Assembly: GCF_019297835.1 (NCBI RefSeq)
Contig: NZ_CP079203.1
Location: forward strand, 2,532,501 to 2,596,500
Reading direction: 5' to 3'
Length of the DNA stretch: 64,000 nucleotides
From: Sphingomonas sanguinis
GTDB lineage: Bacteria > Pseudomonadota > Alphaproteobacteria > Sphingomonadales > Sphingomonadaceae
In this document: positions 1-8,316 of the stretch, piece after piece
How the letters are laid out: every line of letters starts with the position of its first letter
Numbering within the stretch: the stretch's first letter is position 1
The notes under the pieces: generated by a model
The model's input: only the letters and a program-made list of their open reading frames with translations
What the model was told of the DNA's origin: nothing
Database searches by the model: none
Made by a program: the position numbers and the translations under genes

Positions 1-160
1 AATTGCGAAAAACAGCGATTTTACGGGGACTTGGCTGGACATAGCAGCCTCGCCAGCGTCGAATTGCGTCTTGATCGCCGAGGGCCAAGCCATGTGAACC
101 CGGTTTACCGGCTTTAATGGCCTGTTTAATCGCGGCGGTTAGGGACATGACTGTAAGTGT

Positions 161-1165
161 ATGACATCGCCCCGCATCACCGTCGCGCTCAGCGTCCATA
201 ACAACGCCCCCTATCTGGCGGCGGCGTTGGAAAGCCTGCTCGCGCAGAGCTATGTCGATTTCGAGTTGCTGGTGGTCAATGACGGGTCGACCGACGCGTC
301 GCGCACGATCATCGATGATTATGCGGCGCGCGATCCTCGGGTCCGGCCGATCCATCAGCCCAATCGCGGGTTGATCGCCAGTCTGAACCTGATGATCGCC
401 CAAGCCCGAGGCGAATATATCGCACGTATGGACGGCGACGACATCGCCTTGCCCGAACGGTTCGCGCGACAGGTCGCCTTTCTGGATACTCATCCCGATC
501 ATGGCGTGGTGGGAAGCCGCGTGATCGCGATGCGCGAGAATGGGGAGGATCGGATCGATCGGCCGATCGACCATCCCGTGTCGACCGAAGCGGTTCATGC
601 CGCGCTGGAGGCAGGGCCGCTGCTCTGCCACCCCTCGGTCATGATGCGGCGCTGCTTGCTGGAGGCGGTGGGCGGCTATCGCGCGGCCTATCGGCATTGC
701 GAGGATTATGACCTGTGGCTGCGGCTGGCCGAGCGGACGCGCATGGCCAATCTGCCCGAGCGGCTGCTCCGCTATCGCTATTCCGACACCCAGGTGTCCA
801 ATCGCCATGCGGTCGCGCTGAACTATGGCGCGGCGATGGCGCGTCTCTGCCGGGGGGAGCGGCTGGCGGGTCGTCCCGATCCTTCCGATCCCTGGACGAC
901 CCTGCCCCCGATCGAGACGCTGGATGCGATTTTCGGTCGCGAGGGCATTTCCCGCAGCGTCCGGGCGGCGGTCGTGCGGGGCATTCTCTACAATCCCGGC
1001 GCCATGGCCGGGGAAGGGCTGGACCTGATGGTTCGGCATATCGCCGAGACACGCGCCGACCGGGGAGAGCGAGTGACCGGGCTGTGGCGTGCCGTCGCGC
1101 GGCTGGCCCGAAGCGGGCGGATCGGCGCAGCGACGACGCTCGCCCTGGCCCTGTCGCGCGGATGA
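161..1165 (+). CDS. GT2 family glycosyltransferase
   Basis: The protein has 334 residues and a family 2 GT-A fold at its N-terminus. It shows the opening ITVALSVHNN segment, the nucleotide-binding NDGST at residues 40-44 and the metal-binding DGDD (the DXD motif) at 91-94. It should transfer a sugar from a nucleotide-sugar donor onto a growing cell-surface glycan at the cytoplasmic face of the inner membrane. No membrane segment is visible. The stop overlaps the start of the flippase gene by 4 nt (ATGA), so the two are probably co-transcribed and work on the same polysaccharide. The sugar and acceptor cannot be inferred. The 160 bases upstream hold no gene I can recognise. Confidence 0.9.
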   Translation: MTSPRITVALSVHNNAPYLAAALESLLAQSYVDFELLVVNDGSTDASRTIIDDYAARDPRVRPIHQPNRGLIASLNLMIAQARGEYIARMDGDDIALPERFARQVAFLDTHPDHGVVGSRVIAMRENGEDRIDRPIDHPVSTEAVHAALEAGPLLCHPSVMMRRCLLEAVGGYRAAYRHCEDYDLWLRLAERTRMANLPERLLRYRYSDTQVSNRHAVALNYGAAMARLCRGERLAGRPDPSDPWTTLPPIETLDAIFGREGISRSVRAAVVRGILYNPGAMAGEGLDLMVRHIAETRADRGERVTGLWRAVARLARSGRIGAATTLALALSRG

Positions 1166-2640
1166 GCTCTTCGTCGATCCGTAGTGCCGCGCTGTGGTCG
1201 ATCGGGATGCAATATATCGCCTTTGCGATCCAGTTCGTGGTCAGCGTGCTGATCTCGCGCTTCTTTCTGACGCCGCCCGAAATGGGGCTGTATTCGATCG
1301 CCCTGTCCGCCGCGCTGATGGTGTCGGTGTTGCAGGATTTTGGGATCAGCCGGTTCGTCGCGGGCGAGCGCGAATTGAGCGATGCGCAGGTCGAGACCTG
1401 TTTTTCCGTCTCGGTGATCTTCGCGCTGGGCATCGGCCTGCTCATCCTGGCGCTCGCCTGGCCAGTGGCGCGCTTCTATGACAATGCGCGGCTGACACCG
1501 TTGCTGGCGATCATCGCCGGGTCCTATCTGGTCGTACCCTTCGGCATCGTGCCCAGCGCCATGCTGCAGCGACGGATGGACTATTTCTCGCTGTTCTTGG
1601 TCAATGTCGGCGCGGCGATCGTCAATGCGAGCTTTTCGCTGGGGCTGGCGTGGATGGGCTATTCGGCCTTTGCGCTGGCCTGGGCGGCGGTGGCGCAGCA
1701 GGCGACGCGCGCGATCATCGGCCAGTGGCGGTCCGGCATACGCCCGCCTTTCCCGCCGCGCCTGACGGGGGTGGGGCCGATCCTGCGCTTCGGCTCGAAC
1801 AGTTCGCTGCTCCATATCAGCGGCGCGATCGGGGGCCGCAGCCCCGACCTGGTGATCGGCCGCATCCTCGATCTGACCGCAGTCGGCCTGTTCGGCCGCG
1901 CCTCCAGCCTGGCGGCGCAGTTGCAGATGCTGGTCAGCGGCGCGGTCGACGGGGTATTCTATCCGGCCTTCGCCCGGTTGCGGGATACGGGTGCCGATCT
2001 GGGCGAACCCTATAAGCGCGTGGTGGCCGCCTATAGCGCGGCGACCTGGCCCGCCATGGCGTTCCTGGCCGCCGCCGCGACGCCGATCGTGCTGATGCTC
2101 TATGGCCCGCGCTGGATCGGGGTGGCACCGCTGCTCGCCTGGATCGCGATGGGGCAGATCTTCTTCGCCGCGCTCCCGCTGCATGTCGAACTGCCCATCC
2201 TGCTGGGCAAGATCCGGCGGCTGGTGGCGCTCAACGCGCTGGATACGGCGGCTTCGATCGGGTTGCTGGTGGTGAGCGCGGCGATCAGCCTGGAATGGGC
2301 GGCGGTGTCGCGCATCGGCTATGGGCTGATCTGGTTCCTCCTCTATGTCGGGCTGATCCGGCGGCTGACGGGATTCACCTGGCGCGGGCTGGCGGTCATC
2401 TATGCCAAGAGCCTGATCGCGACGCTGGCGACGGTGGCGCCGCTGCTTGCGGTCTATCGCTGGATCGCGCCGCCCGAAGCGGTGGGGCTGATGCTGCTGG
2501 CCGGAGCGGCGATCGGCGGGGTGATCGCCTGGCTGGTCGTCGTCTATGCATTGCGCCATCCGATCCGGCTGGAAATCAATGCAATAGCCGGCGGACTGTG
2601 GTCGCGCCTGCCGAAACGGCGTCGAACCTCCGACGCCTGA
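1162..2640 (+). CDS. Polysaccharide flippase (MOP/Wzx-type)
   Basis: The protein has 492 residues and about a dozen hydrophobic segments, starting with SIGMQYIAFAIQFVVSVLIS. The pattern fits the oligosaccharide flippase families of the MOP superfamily. These proteins move lipid-linked repeat units across the inner membrane for exopolysaccharide, O-antigen or colanic-type polymers. I chose the ATG at 1162 because it overlaps the stop of the upstream glycosyltransferase by 4 nt and leads straight into the first membrane helix. The longer open frame from 715 is only read-through of the neighbour's sequence in another frame. Its substrate is presumably the glycan made by the adjacent GT2 and by genes left of the window. 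Confidence 0.85.
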   Translation: MSSSSIRSAALWSIGMQYIAFAIQFVVSVLISRFFLTPPEMGLYSIALSAALMVSVLQDFGISRFVAGERELSDAQVETCFSVSVIFALGIGLLILALAWPVARFYDNARLTPLLAIIAGSYLVVPFGIVPSAMLQRRMDYFSLFLVNVGAAIVNASFSLGLAWMGYSAFALAWAAVAQQATRAIIGQWRSGIRPPFPPRLTGVGPILRFGSNSSLLHISGAIGGRSPDLVIGRILDLTAVGLFGRASSLAAQLQMLVSGAVDGVFYPAFARLRDTGADLGEPYKRVVAAYSAATWPAMAFLAAAATPIVLMLYGPRWIGVAPLLAWIAMGQIFFAALPLHVELPILLGKIRRLVALNALDTAASIGLLVVSAAISLEWAAVSRIGYGLIWFLLYVGLIRRLTGFTWRGLAVIYAKSLIATLATVAPLLAVYRWIAPPEAVGLMLLAGAAIGGVIAWLVVVYALRHPIRLEINAIAGGLWSRLPKRRRTSDA

Positions 2641-2650
2641 TACCCGCGGC

Positions 2651-2679
2651 TTGCCCGCGCGGTCGGGGCCGCCCATAGT
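2651..2679 (+). promoter_or_regulatory. Candidate promoter placing transcription start at the ATG
   Basis: A TTGCCC hexamer at 2651-2656 is followed after 17 bp by CATAGT at 2674-2679, only 7 nt before the ATG at 2687. If functional, the transcript would have almost no leader. This is inferred from spacing and similarity only. Confidence 0.35.
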
Positions 2680-2686
2680 CCGGGCC

Positions 2687-2965
2687 ATGTCCCCTCCCCC
2701 ACCCGGCCTAGACGATCCCGAACAGGCGGCCTTTGCCTGGGCGCGGTTCCGCTGGCTGATGGCGTGGATGACGGTCGCCGCCGCCGTGGCGGTGGGCTTT
2801 GCGATGATCGCGCTGGCCGAAGTCTATGGCCCGCTCAACGGGGTGACGATGCTGGGGGTGATCGGCGGGATCGGCGGCATGGTGATGCTGACCGGCGCGC
2901 TGATGGGGCTGGTCTTTCTCAGCTCGGGAACCGGGCATGACGAGGATGTCGACCGGCGGCCATAA
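2687..2965 (+). CDS. Small two-helix membrane protein, unknown function
   Basis: The protein has 92 residues and two hydrophobic segments, roughly residues 25-47 and 55-80. The second is glycine- and methionine-rich (LGVIGGIGGMVMLTGALMGL). The N-terminus is proline-rich and the C-terminus is acidic (GHDEDVDRR). I recognise no family. I chose the ATG at 2687 over an in-frame TTG at 2651, because a promoter-like pair ends 7 nt before it and the upstream 12 codons overlap that pair. The gene converges on the DUF4167 gene and is separated from it by a hairpin. Confidence 0.6.
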   Translation: MSPPPPGLDDPEQAAFAWARFRWLMAWMTVAAAVAVGFAMIALAEVYGPLNGVTMLGVIGGIGGMVMLTGALMGLVFLSSGTGHDEDVDRRP

Positions 2966-3001
2966 AAAACCGGCCCCCGCAAGCGTTGCGGAGGCCGGTC
3001 C
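2966..3001 (-). terminator. Rho-independent terminator of the DUF4167 gene
   Basis: A G+C-rich stem (arms at about 2969-2978 and 2991-3000, ACCGGCC against GGCCGGT plus inner CCGCAA/TTGCGG) is followed, read on the minus strand, by a run of six T. It lies 27 nt beyond the stop at 3028 and abuts the stop of the convergent plus-strand gene at 2965, so it may serve both. Confidence 0.75.
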
Positions 3002-3027
3002 TTATCGATCGAAAGCGTGGGGAGCGA

Positions 3028-3852
3028 TCAGCCCGCCGCCGCCTCCGGCTCCACCGGAGCCGCCGCGCGGACGCGACGACGGCGGGGCTTTTCCTCCGCA
3101 GCCGCTTCCGCCTCGGGTGCGGCACTCAGCGCGGGCGGCAGGCGATCGGCGTCGAAGCCGGTCTGCTCGCCGCCATCCTGCATCTCAGGCGCACGCTCGC
3201 GACGCGGACGGCCGCGACGACGGGGGGCTTCCTCTTCGGCCTGAGGCGCCGCCGCGACGTCCGCCGTGACGACCGGCTGGGCATCCTCGGTCACGACAGG
3301 CTGTTCGGCACGCATCGGACGGCGATCCTCGCGCGGTTCGCGGCGCGGTCGGTCGTCGCGATCGCGGCGGGGCCGCTCGTCACGCTGCTGGTTGTCGCGC
3401 GCATAGGTTTCGCGCGGCTGGTTATCGCGAGGCTGGCGCTCGCGGCGCGGCTGTTCGACCTCGCCCTGCTGCTCGCCGGGGCGGATGGGATCGCCCTCGT
3501 CGCCATAATCCTCGGCATCGTTGTCGAAGCCGTCGTCATACTGGTCGTCGCGCGATTCCTCGCGCTGGCGGCGCTGATTCTGCTCCTCGAAGCGCGAGCG
3601 GGTTTCGCTCAGCACCCGGAAATAGTGGTCGGCGAACTGCCAGTAATATTCGGTGTTGACCCGGTCGCCCTGCCGCTGCGCCTCGGTCGCCAGATTCTTG
3701 TACTTCTCGTACAGCTGGTTGGCGTTGCCGCGCGCGCGGTTGTCGATGCGATTGCCATTGTCGGAACGGCCGGGGTTGCCACCCGGACGCTGCCCACCAT
3801 TGTTGTTGCCGCCACGACCGCGACGGCGGCCGGCCTGCCGATTATTGATCAA
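3028..3852 (-). CDS. DUF4167 family disordered Arg/Asp-rich protein
   Basis: The protein has 274 residues. It opens with a basic, glycine/asparagine-rich segment (MINNRQAGRRRGRGGNNNGG). A short ordered region at about residues 45-90, with NQLYEKYKNLATEAQRQGD and YYWQFADHYFRVL, is the recognisable DUF4167 core. The rest is a long low-complexity tail of R, D, E, Q and P. The start is a TTG preceded by AAGGA with an 8-nt gap, and no ATG in this frame gives the conserved N-terminus. Its function is not established. The RGR/NGG-rich head resembles RNA-binding disordered regions, and its place after hisS-prfA-prmC suggests a link to translation, but this is inference. It ends at a clear terminator. 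Confidence 0.85.
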   Translation of the reverse strand: MINNRQAGRRRGRGGNNNGGQRPGGNPGRSDNGNRIDNRARGNANQLYEKYKNLATEAQRQGDRVNTEYYWQFADHYFRVLSETRSRFEEQNQRRQREESRDDQYDDGFDNDAEDYGDEGDPIRPGEQQGEVEQPRRERQPRDNQPRETYARDNQQRDERPRRDRDDRPRREPREDRRPMRAEQPVVTEDAQPVVTADVAAAPQAEEEAPRRRGRPRRERAPEMQDGGEQTGFDADRLPPALSAAPEAEAAAEEKPRRRRVRAAAPVEPEAAAG

Positions 3853-4148
3853 GCTGTTCGTCCTTAGTCGTCAAACCAACAAGGTCCACTTTTTCCGACC
3901 CACTCTTCCCGACATCGCGCGCGATTCGCGCGATGCGAAGCTCTCGCGCCCCGTGAGGCGCTTGCCACGGCCGCCGGACAGCAGCGACTGCATGACGAAG
4001 GGTATGGGCATCGGCCCGAAGCAAAGACTCCGAAAAAACGGTGCCCCGAAAAAACGGTGACAATGCCGATGTTCGCGTGCCCCTGCCCCGCTCTAGCGGG
4101 ATAAACCGGGGTCCTTCAAGTGAAATATGGGGCATCATCGGCGAATGT
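3853..4148. other. Gene-free gap with a tandem 14-bp A-tract repeat
   Basis: No convincing gene is present. The gap holds two direct copies of CCGAAAAAACGGTG at 4030-4043 and 4046-4059 (16-bp period) and a short palindrome around 4086-4101. On the minus strand, the direction of prmC and DUF4167, the copies read as T-tracts flanked by CCG/CGG. They may be a bend, a weak pause site or an operator; nothing decides between these. Confidence 0.4.
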
Positions 4149-4970
4149 TCAATGCGCGAGGAGGGCGCGGGGCCGCCCGCCTAGATCGCGGTGCAGGCTG
4201 ACGGTGAAATTCTGCGCCTCCAGAAGCGCCGTCACCGCCTCGGCCTGTTCATGCCCGATCTCGATCACCGCCGCTCCACCGGGGGCAAGCAGGCGGCGCA
4301 GTTCGGGGGCGAGCAGGCGGTAGTCGTCCAGCCCGTCGGAACCGGCGAACAGCGCGGTTCCGGGTTCGTAATCGCGCACCTCGGGCGAAAGCGGCTCGGC
4401 GGTGCCGATATAGGGCGGGTTGGTGACGATGCAGTCGAATGGCCCGACCAGGCCGGTCGCCCAGTCGCCCCGCACGAACCGCGCCCGGTCGGCGAGGCCA
4501 CAGGCCTCGGCATTGGCGACGGCGTAATCGAGCGCTTGCGCAGAACGATCGACGCCCAGTCCTCTGGTGTCCCGCCACTCGTCGAGCAAAGCGAGCAGCA
4601 GCGTGCCCGGCCCGGTGCCCAGGTCGAGCAGCGTGGCGGGCGGACGCCCCCTGAAGTGCCGGAGCGCGGCATCGACCAGCGTCTCGCTATCCACCCGCGG
4701 GACCAGAGCGCCGGGGCCGACCATCAGATCCAGCGTCCAGAAACCGCGCGTGCCGGTGATATAGGCAACCGGCTCCTGGCGCGCGCGGCGCTCGACCAGC
4801 GGCCAGAAGCTGTCGGGGACGGGGCGGGTCAGGTCGAGCAGCAGGGCGTTGCGCTCGATCCCCAGGGCGTGGGCGAGCAGCAGCTCCGCGTCGAGCCGCG
4901 CGGTGGGGGAGAAGGTGAAACGCTCGGCGGCTTGTGCGAGCGCGGTGCGGGCGGTGGAGCTATCCACCAT
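4149..4970 (-). CDS. prmC: Release factor glutamine methyltransferase PrmC
   Basis: The protein has 273 residues. An N-terminal helical domain precedes a class I methyltransferase fold with the SAM-binding DLGTGPG at residues 116-122. The catalytic NPPY at 184-187 is diagnostic for N5-glutamine methylation. PrmC methylates the GGQ glutamine of RF1 and RF2, and prfA lies immediately upstream. I place the start at the ATG at 4970 (MVDSSTART). The frame stays open to 5054, but those 28 residues are encoded partly by palindromic element A1 and are not family sequence. The gap between prfA and prmC is almost filled by that element. Confidence 0.92.
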   Translation of the reverse strand: MVDSSTARTALAQAAERFTFSPTARLDAELLLAHALGIERNALLLDLTRPVPDSFWPLVERRARQEPVAYITGTRGFWTLDLMVGPGALVPRVDSETLVDAALRHFRGRPPATLLDLGTGPGTLLLALLDEWRDTRGLGVDRSAQALDYAVANAEACGLADRARFVRGDWATGLVGPFDCIVTNPPYIGTAEPLSPEVRDYEPGTALFAGSDGLDDYRLLAPELRRLLAPGGAAVIEIGHEQAEAVTALLEAQNFTVSLHRDLGGRPRALLAH

Positions 4971-4997
4971 AGCGCCCCACTGGCTTGGCAATGTCTC

Positions 4998-5135
4998 TTC
5001 CTCCCCGGCAAGGGGAGGGGGACCATCCGAAGGATGGTGGAGGGGTGTAACCATTTGTGATGGAGCGCGTCCTCGCCGGCCGGGACACCCCTCCGTCAGG
5101 CCAGCGGCCTGCCACCTCCCCTTGCAGGGGAGGAA
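4998..5135. repeat. Palindromic element A1
   Basis: This is a two-armed inverted element of 138 bp. It begins TTCCTCCCC and ends GGGGAGGAA. Each arm has an outer CCTCCCC/GGGGAGG hairpin, an inner hairpin and the conserved GGAGGGGTGT (or its complement ACACCCCTCC) facing the centre. The left inner hairpin is of the GACCAT/ATGGT type, the right of the CAGGCC/GGCCTG type. It sits inside the hisS-prfA-prmC transcription unit. Related copies are at 14836, 28041, 31621, 40804, 58735 and 62069. Confidence 0.85.
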
Positions 5136-5161
5136 GGTCCCCTATGCGAACCGCCCCTCCC

Positions 5162-6235
5162 TCACCCATCGAGCGCGGCGAGCCGTTCGGCCTCATCCTC
5201 CGCCAGCAATGCGCCGATCAGTTCGTCCAGTTCGCCTTCCAGAATTTCCGGCAGGCGGTGGAGGGTCAGGTTGATCCGGTGATCGGTCACCCGCCCCTGC
5301 GGGAAGTTGTAGGTGCGAATCCGCTCCGACCGATCGCCCGAGCCGACCATCGAGCGGCGCGTCCCCGCCCGCTCCGCCGCCAACCTTTCGCGTTCGGCCT
5401 CGTAGAGGCGCGTCCGCAGCACCTTCATCGCCTTGGCGCGGTTCTTGTGCTGCGAGCGTTCGTCCTGCTGGATCACGACCAGCCCCGACGGGATGTGCGT
5501 GATGCGGATCGCCGAGTCGGTGGTGTTGACGTGCTGCCCGCCCGCCCCCGACGAGCGATAGATGTCGATGCGCAGATCCTTGTCGTCGATCTGGAGGTCG
5601 ACCTCCTCCGCTTCGGGCAGCACCGCGACGGTCGCCGCCGAGGTATGGATGCGCCCGCCCGATTCGGTGACCGGCACGCGCTGGACCCGGTGGACGCCGG
5701 ATTCGAACTTCAGCTTGGCGAACACGCCCGCCCCCGCGACCGAGGCGACGACTTCCTTGTAACCGCCGGTATCGGGCACCGAGGCGGAGATGACCTCGAC
5801 TCGCCAGCCCTGCCGCTCGGCATAGCGCTGGTACATGCGGAACAGGTCGCCCGCGAACAAAGCCGCCTCGTCGCCGCCGGTCCCGGCGCGGATTTCGAGC
5901 ATCGCGGCGCGTTCGTCGGCGGCGTCGCGGGGCAGCAGCGCCAGCGCGAGGTGGCGATCCGCCTCGGCCAGCGCATTGCGGTTGGCGTGGAGTTCCTCCG
6001 CCGCCAGCTCGCGCAGTTCGTCGTCGCCGTCCTGCGTCATATAGGCCAGGCTGTCCGCCTCCTGCCGCAACCGGCGCACTTCGGCGGCGGCGTTGGCGAC
6101 CGGCTCCAACTCGGCATATTCCTTCGACACCGCGACGAAGCGATCAGAGGGCAGGTCCCCCGTCGCCATCATCGCCTGCAATTCGTCGCGTCGCGCCTCG
6201 ATCTGCGCGATGCGCTCGGCCGAGATGGTCTTCAT
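5162..6235 (-). CDS. prfA: Peptide chain release factor 1
   Basis: The protein has 357 residues, full length for RF1. The stop-codon recognition tripeptide PVT is at residues 188-190 (the PxT form of RF1, which reads UAA/UAG). The universal GGQ that triggers peptidyl-tRNA hydrolysis is at 232-234, within [18 protein letters not shown]. Its glutamine is the target of the neighbouring PrmC. The start overlaps the hisS stop by 4 nt (ATGA), so translation is probably coupled to hisS. Confidence 0.97.
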   Translation of the reverse strand: MKTISAERIAQIEARRDELQAMMATGDLPSDRFVAVSKEYAELEPVANAAAEVRRLRQEADSLAYMTQDGDDELRELAAEELHANRNALAEADRHLALALLPRDAADERAAMLEIRAGTGGDEAALFAGDLFRMYQRYAERQGWRVEVISASVPDTGGYKEVVASVAGAGVFAKLKFESGVHRVQRVPVTESGGRIHTSAATVAVLPEAEEVDLQIDDKDLRIDIYRSSGAGGQHVNTTDSAIRITHIPSGLVVIQQDERSQHKNRAKAMKVLRTRLYEAERERLAAERAGTRRSMVGSGDRSERIRTYNFPQGRVTDHRINLTLHRLPEILEGELDELIGALLAEDEAERLAALDG

Positions 6236-7554
6236 GCCGTCGTCAAACGCTGCGCCAAGGGAGGAAGCTGCTCGCCATGATCCTCGGCGATCTCGTCCTT
6301 GAACAACAGGTCGGACAGGCTTTGCGCCACCGTGTCGAGCGACACCTTCGCCTGCTCGCCGGTCTTCAGAGCCTTCACCTGCACCTGGCCGTTCGCCAGC
6401 TCGTCATCGCCCAGGATCAGCGCATAGCGCGCGCCCTGGTCGTTCGCCTTGGCCATGCGGCGCTTCATATTGCCGCGAAACGCCATGTCGGTGGCGATGT
6501 CCGCGCGGCGCAGCTCGGCGACGAGGCCGGTTGCGCGCAACTCCGCCGCCGCGCCCATCGGCACGACCACCGCGTCGATGGCGAGCTTGGCAGGCTCGTC
6601 GAGCAGCATCGCCAGTCGCTCGACCCCGGCCGCCCAGCCCACGCCCGCCGTGGGCGCCCCGCCCAGCGACTCGACCAGCCCGTCATAGCGCCCCCCCGCC
6701 AGCACCGTCCCTTGCGAGCCCAGCCGGTCGGTCACGAACTCGAACGCGGTGTGGCGATAATAATCCAGACCGCGCACCAGCCGCGCATTGCGCGTCCAGG
6801 CGACGCCCGCCGCGTCCAGCCCCGCCGTCACCGCCTCGAAGAACGCGCGCGCTTCGGGCGTCAGATAGGCGTCGATATCGGGCGCGGCATCGGCGATCGG
6901 CCGGTCGCGCGGGTCCTTGGAATCGAGGATGCGAAGCGGATTCTTCTCCAGCCGCACCAGGCTGTCCTCGGACAGTTGATCCCGGTGCGCCTCGAAATGC
7001 GCGACCAGTGCGTCGCGCCAGGCGTCGCGCGTTGCCGCATCGCCCAGCGTGTTGAGCTGCAACGTCACGCCCTCGGCGATGCCCAGTTCGCGCAGCAGCT
7101 GGTCGGCCATCACCAGCAACTCGACATCCGCCGCCGGTTCGGCCGCGCCCAGAATTTCGGCGTCGATCTGATGGAACTGACGATAGCGCCCCTTTTGCGG
7201 GCGTTCGTACCGGAATACCGCGCCCGAGGTCGCGAGCTTGAGCGGCGCATATTGCTGCCACCCTTCGGTCAGATAGGCCCGCGCGATCCCGGCGGTGAAT
7301 TCGGGCCGCAGGGTCAGCAGGTCGCCGCCGCGATCGGGGAAGGTGTACATCTCCTTCGAAACGACATCGGTCGTTTCGCCGATCGAGCGGGCAAAGACCT
7401 GCGTATCCTCGAACACCGGCAGGTCGAGCCGCTGAAAGGCGTAGAGGCCATGGACATGCTCGAAGGTGGCCAGCACCTGCGCAAAGCGGCGCTGCTCGTC
7501 GCCGAAGATGTCCTGCGTGCCGCGCACGCGCTTGGGGGTTTCGATCCGTGCCAT
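6232..7554 (-). CDS. hisS: Histidine--tRNA ligase
   Basis: The protein has 440 residues and is a class II aminoacyl-tRNA synthetase. It shows the motif 2 region [15 protein letters not shown] at residues 115-129 and the histidine-specific loop [15 protein letters not shown] near 270. A C-terminal anticodon-binding domain follows. It charges tRNA-His with histidine using ATP in the cytoplasm. It is the first gene of the minus-strand unit hisS-prfA-prmC-DUF4167. The next gene upstream, a cysteine hydrolase, is also on the minus strand and its stop is 48 bp away. Confidence 0.97.
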   Translation of the reverse strand: MARIETPKRVRGTQDIFGDEQRRFAQVLATFEHVHGLYAFQRLDLPVFEDTQVFARSIGETTDVVSKEMYTFPDRGGDLLTLRPEFTAGIARAYLTEGWQQYAPLKLATSGAVFRYERPQKGRYRQFHQIDAEILGAAEPAADVELLVMADQLLRELGIAEGVTLQLNTLGDAATRDAWRDALVAHFEAHRDQLSEDSLVRLEKNPLRILDSKDPRDRPIADAAPDIDAYLTPEARAFFEAVTAGLDAAGVAWTRNARLVRGLDYYRHTAFEFVTDRLGSQGTVLAGGRYDGLVESLGGAPTAGVGWAAGVERLAMLLDEPAKLAIDAVVVPMGAAAELRATGLVAELRRADIATDMAFRGNMKRRMAKANDQGARYALILGDDELANGQVQVKALKTGEQAKVSLDTVAQSLSDLLFKDEIAEDHGEQLPPLAQRLTTA

Positions 7555-7602
7555 AGAGGTGGCGCTATCTAAGGTAGCGAAGCCCCGTGCGCTAGAGTGC
7601 GA

Positions 7603-8184
7603 TCACGCGCTCCGGGACAGCCAGTCGGCCAGCGCCAGTTCGGTGGTGGGGCGGGTCTCGGCGCACATGCTGTGCCGCATGATCTCCAGCGCCCAGCGGC
7701 GATGCGCGTCGCTCTCGCTCGCCACCGTGTCGCCCGGCACCCACAGGTCGTATTCGCGCATATGCGCATCGGCTGCCGTGAACAGCACGCAAATGTCCGC
7801 CGCCACCCCGGTCAGGATCACGCGGCTGACGCCGAGTTGCGGCAACAGCACCGGCAGGTTGGTCGCGTAGAAGCCCGAAAATTGCGGCTTCACGATGAAA
7901 TAGTCGCTGTCGCGCGGCCGAAGTGCGGCGATCAATGCACGGCCCGGGCTGTCCGCGCGATCGCAATGCTCGACGATCGAGGAGCGTTCGGAATGCCAAT
8001 GGCCAAAATTGTCGTTGACGTAGATGACCGGCACCCCGGCCTCGTCCGCCGCATCCCGCAACCCCACGATCCGCCCCGCCGCCGCCTCGGCCGGTTCGCG
8101 CAAATCCTCGCCCCCCTCGAAATCCAGGTCGTTGATCATGTCGATGATGAGAAGCGCGGTGGCGTGGGGGGCGGAGTCGGGCAT
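7603..8184 (-). CDS. Isochorismatase-family cysteine hydrolase
   Basis: The protein has 193 residues with the Asp-Lys-Cys triad of the isochorismatase/nicotinamidase fold. D15 is in LLIIDMINDLDF, K99 in YFIVKPQFSGF and C132 in GVAADICVLFTAADA. The V-A before ADIC fits the cis-peptide position. Such enzymes hydrolyse amides, carbamates or isochorismate, and the substrate here cannot be assigned. A GAGG sits 5 nt before the ATG at 8184. It lies upstream of hisS on the same strand and diverges from the esterase gene. I see no pncA- or entB-like context. Confidence 0.85.
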   Translation of the reverse strand: MPDSAPHATALLIIDMINDLDFEGGEDLREPAEAAAGRIVGLRDAADEAGVPVIYVNDNFGHWHSERSSIVEHCDRADSPGRALIAALRPRDSDYFIVKPQFSGFYATNLPVLLPQLGVSRVILTGVAADICVLFTAADAHMREYDLWVPGDTVASESDAHRRWALEIMRHSMCAETRPTTELALADWLSRSA

Positions 8185-8281
8185 GACGCCTCATGCCATC
8201 CCTGGGCAGGCACCGCGTTGATATAGCCGAACTTTTCGCCATCCAGCGTCAGGACACCCCCGAGGTGCGGCCAAACGACGT

Positions 8282-8311
8282 TTGACGCCCCGTCTTGCCT
8301 CTGCCTAGCAT
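8282..8311 (+). promoter_or_regulatory. Candidate promoter of the esterase gene
   Basis: TTGACG (8282-8287) and TAGCAT (8306-8311) are separated by 18 bp. The -10 ends 5 nt before the ATG at 8317, which would give a leaderless or near-leaderless mRNA. Inferred from sequence only. Confidence 0.4.
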
Positions 8312-8316
8312 CGGCC

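Noticed and set aside
1..160. Partial gene at the left edge
   Set aside because: I found no frame with recognisable coding sequence in the first 160 bases. It may be a promoter region or the end of an upstream gene, but nothing supports a call.
988..2688. Long antisense open frame (566 codons) opposite the flippase
   Set aside because: It has biased Arg/Asp/Gln-rich composition and no family signature. The opposite strand encodes a clear flippase. It is typical of G+C-rich shadow frames.
4971..5054. Longer N-terminus of PrmC
   Set aside because: The extra codons are largely element A1 and have no counterpart in PrmC, whose first helix begins after MVDSSTART.
4998..5135. Family A element as a CRISPR, IS end or tRNA
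   Set aside because: There are no regularly spaced direct repeats with unique spacers, no transposase, and no cloverleaf or CCA end. Inverted arms and multiple intergenic copies fit a palindromic repeat better.
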